From Treponema sp. (lineage in GTDB: Bacteria > Spirochaetota > Spirochaetia > Treponematales > Breznakiellaceae), in contig JAITAN010000262.1 in NCBI GenBank assembly GCA_031284105.1, positions 1 to 5,526 on the forward strand: a DNA stretch of 5,526 nt, given 5' to 3'. The position numbers were made by a program, and so were the translations under genes. Under the pieces are notes generated by a model that was not told where the DNA came from, ran no database searches, and was given only the letters and a program-made list of their open reading frames with translations. This document shows, piece by piece, positions 5,177 to 5,526 of the stretch. Positions within the stretch are counted from its first letter, which is position 1. Each line of letters starts with the position of its first letter.

Positions 5177-5323
5177 CTAGCAGCCTGTTGCACCTGTGGA
5201 TTTCTGCGCCCTAGCAATGCAAAAGTCTCAATTATCGGGGCTGCTTTCGGAGTCTGTAGGGTAAAAAATCGACTGAAAGGCGATTTTTGGAGGCTTTATG
5301 CGCGAAGCGCAACAAACTCCTAG
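5177..5323. repeat. MITE-like segment with imperfect inverted ends
   Basis: The left end CTAGCAGCCTGTTGCAC (5177-5193) and the reverse complement of 5307-5323 (CTAGGAGTTTGTTGCGC) match at 13 of 17 positions and both begin with CTAG. The 147-bp segment has no credible gene and holds internal palindromes, AAAAATCG/CGATTTTT (5264-5271/5281-5288) and TGCGC/GCGCA (5299-5303/5307-5311). The IS5-type element starts at its right edge. It may be a small non-autonomous element or the remains of two nested insertions. Confidence 0.35.
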
Positions 5324-5339
5324 GGCGTGTTCACACTAA
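5298..5339 (+). other. Possible 5' stub of a gene cut by the IS5-type insertion
   Basis: A perfect GGAGG (5289-5293) stands four bases before an ATG at 5298. The frame codes MREAQQTPR before crossing into the element end and stops at 5339 after 13 codons. It may be the start of a gene interrupted at CTAG, or chance within palindromic DNA. Nothing identifies a product. Confidence 0.2.
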
Positions 5340-5526
5340 AGGAAAGAGAAGAAAAAGCAGATAAAGTAAGTATGGAACTAACAGAAGAGCACTATCAAGA
5401 GATAAAAGGATTGCTGCCGAAGCAGCGGGGACATGTCAGGATAGATAATCGAACGCTGCTCAACGCGCTCATCTATCGGTGTGAGAACGGGTGTAAATGG
5501 CGGAGTTTGCCGCAAAGATTTGGAAA
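5323..5526 (+). mobile_element. IS5-family element, 5' end, cut by the window edge
   Basis: The end begins GGGCGTGTTCACACTAAAGG (5323-5342), matching the terminal repeat of the remnant at 306-325 at 16 of 20 positions. It is preceded by CTA, so the insertion sits in CTAG (5320-5323), in keeping with the four-base YTAR-type target of part of the IS5 family. A purine-rich leader separates the repeat from the transposase start. The right end and target duplication lie beyond the window. Confidence 0.8.
5372..5526 (+). CDS. IS5-family transposase, N-terminal part
   Basis: This is the first 51 codons of a DDE transposase that would cut and paste its own element. The visible part, MELTEEHYQEIKGLLPK then RIDNRTLLNALIYRCENG and CKWRSLPQRFG, is the N-terminal DNA-binding domain typical of the family (DUF4096-like), including the usual C-K-W-R-x-L-P motif. 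The catalytic domain lies beyond the window. The start is the first ATG after the terminal repeat, with only a weak purine-rich stretch upstream, consistent with the low expression usual for transposases. No disruption is seen, so this copy may be intact, unlike the related C-terminal remnant at 306-563. Confidence 0.9.
   Translation, partial: MELTEEHYQEIKGLLPKQRGHVRIDNRTLLNALIYRCENGCKWRSLPQRFG

Noticed and set aside
5264..5288. Rho-independent terminator
   Set aside because: The AAAAATCG/CGATTTTT stem is AT-rich, has a 9-base loop and is followed by GGAGG, so it lacks a GC stem with a separate T tail.
306..5526. Composite transposon carrying the MATE gene
   Set aside because: The left copy is only a fragment, and the segment between the ends contains essential rpmF, acpP and rnc, which are not expected as cargo.

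Overview
The window looks like a piece of a spirochaete chromosome, most likely a host-associated Treponema. This is inferred from recalled resemblance of the acyl carrier protein, L32 and RNase III to treponemal versions, from the rpmF-acpP-rnc gene order, and from a spirochaete-like lipobox. No database search was run.

Layout. (1) Bases 1-305: GC-rich non-coding DNA with a run of G tracts, four tandem 23-bp repeats and two strong palindromes. (2) Bases 306-563: the 3' end of an IS5-family insertion sequence on the minus strand, with its terminal inverted repeat; its frame now runs on into flanking DNA. (3) Bases 619-2085, plus strand: a promoter and a MATE-family efflux gene. (4) Bases 2137-4285, minus strand: a compact operon transcribed as rpmF, acpP, rnc and a lipoprotein D,D-carboxypeptidase of the VanY (M15B) family. 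(5) Bases 4286-4485: the operon's promoter (perfect TTGACA, 17-bp spacer, TATTAT) and a leader of about 165 nt tiled with four hairpins. (6) Bases 4627-5165: a decayed IS1-family transposase, not open in any frame. (7) Bases 5177-5323: a short palindrome-rich segment with imperfect inverted ends. (8) From 5323 to the window edge: the start of an IS5-family element with the first 51 codons of its transposase.

How the genes work together. L32 (ribosome), acyl carrier protein (fatty acid synthesis) and RNase III (rRNA and mRNA processing) form a growth-linked transcription unit. The genes are coupled tightly: the rpmF stop codon is part of the acpP Shine-Dalgarno sequence, the rnc open frame begins 2 nt after the acpP stop, and the carboxypeptidase gene starts 38 nt inside rnc. 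The plsX and fab genes that often separate rpmF from acpP elsewhere are absent. The MATE gene converges on the operon and is an independent transporter gene. Insertion-sequence debris lies on both sides, so the housekeeping block sits between two transposition-prone zones.

No clearly new multi-gene system is visible. The observations most worth checking are the structured rpmF leader, a hairpin between a Shine-Dalgarno sequence and the likely rnc start codon, an IS5-type transposase whose stop codon seems to come from the CTAG target site, and the nested 60-bp palindrome at 221-280.
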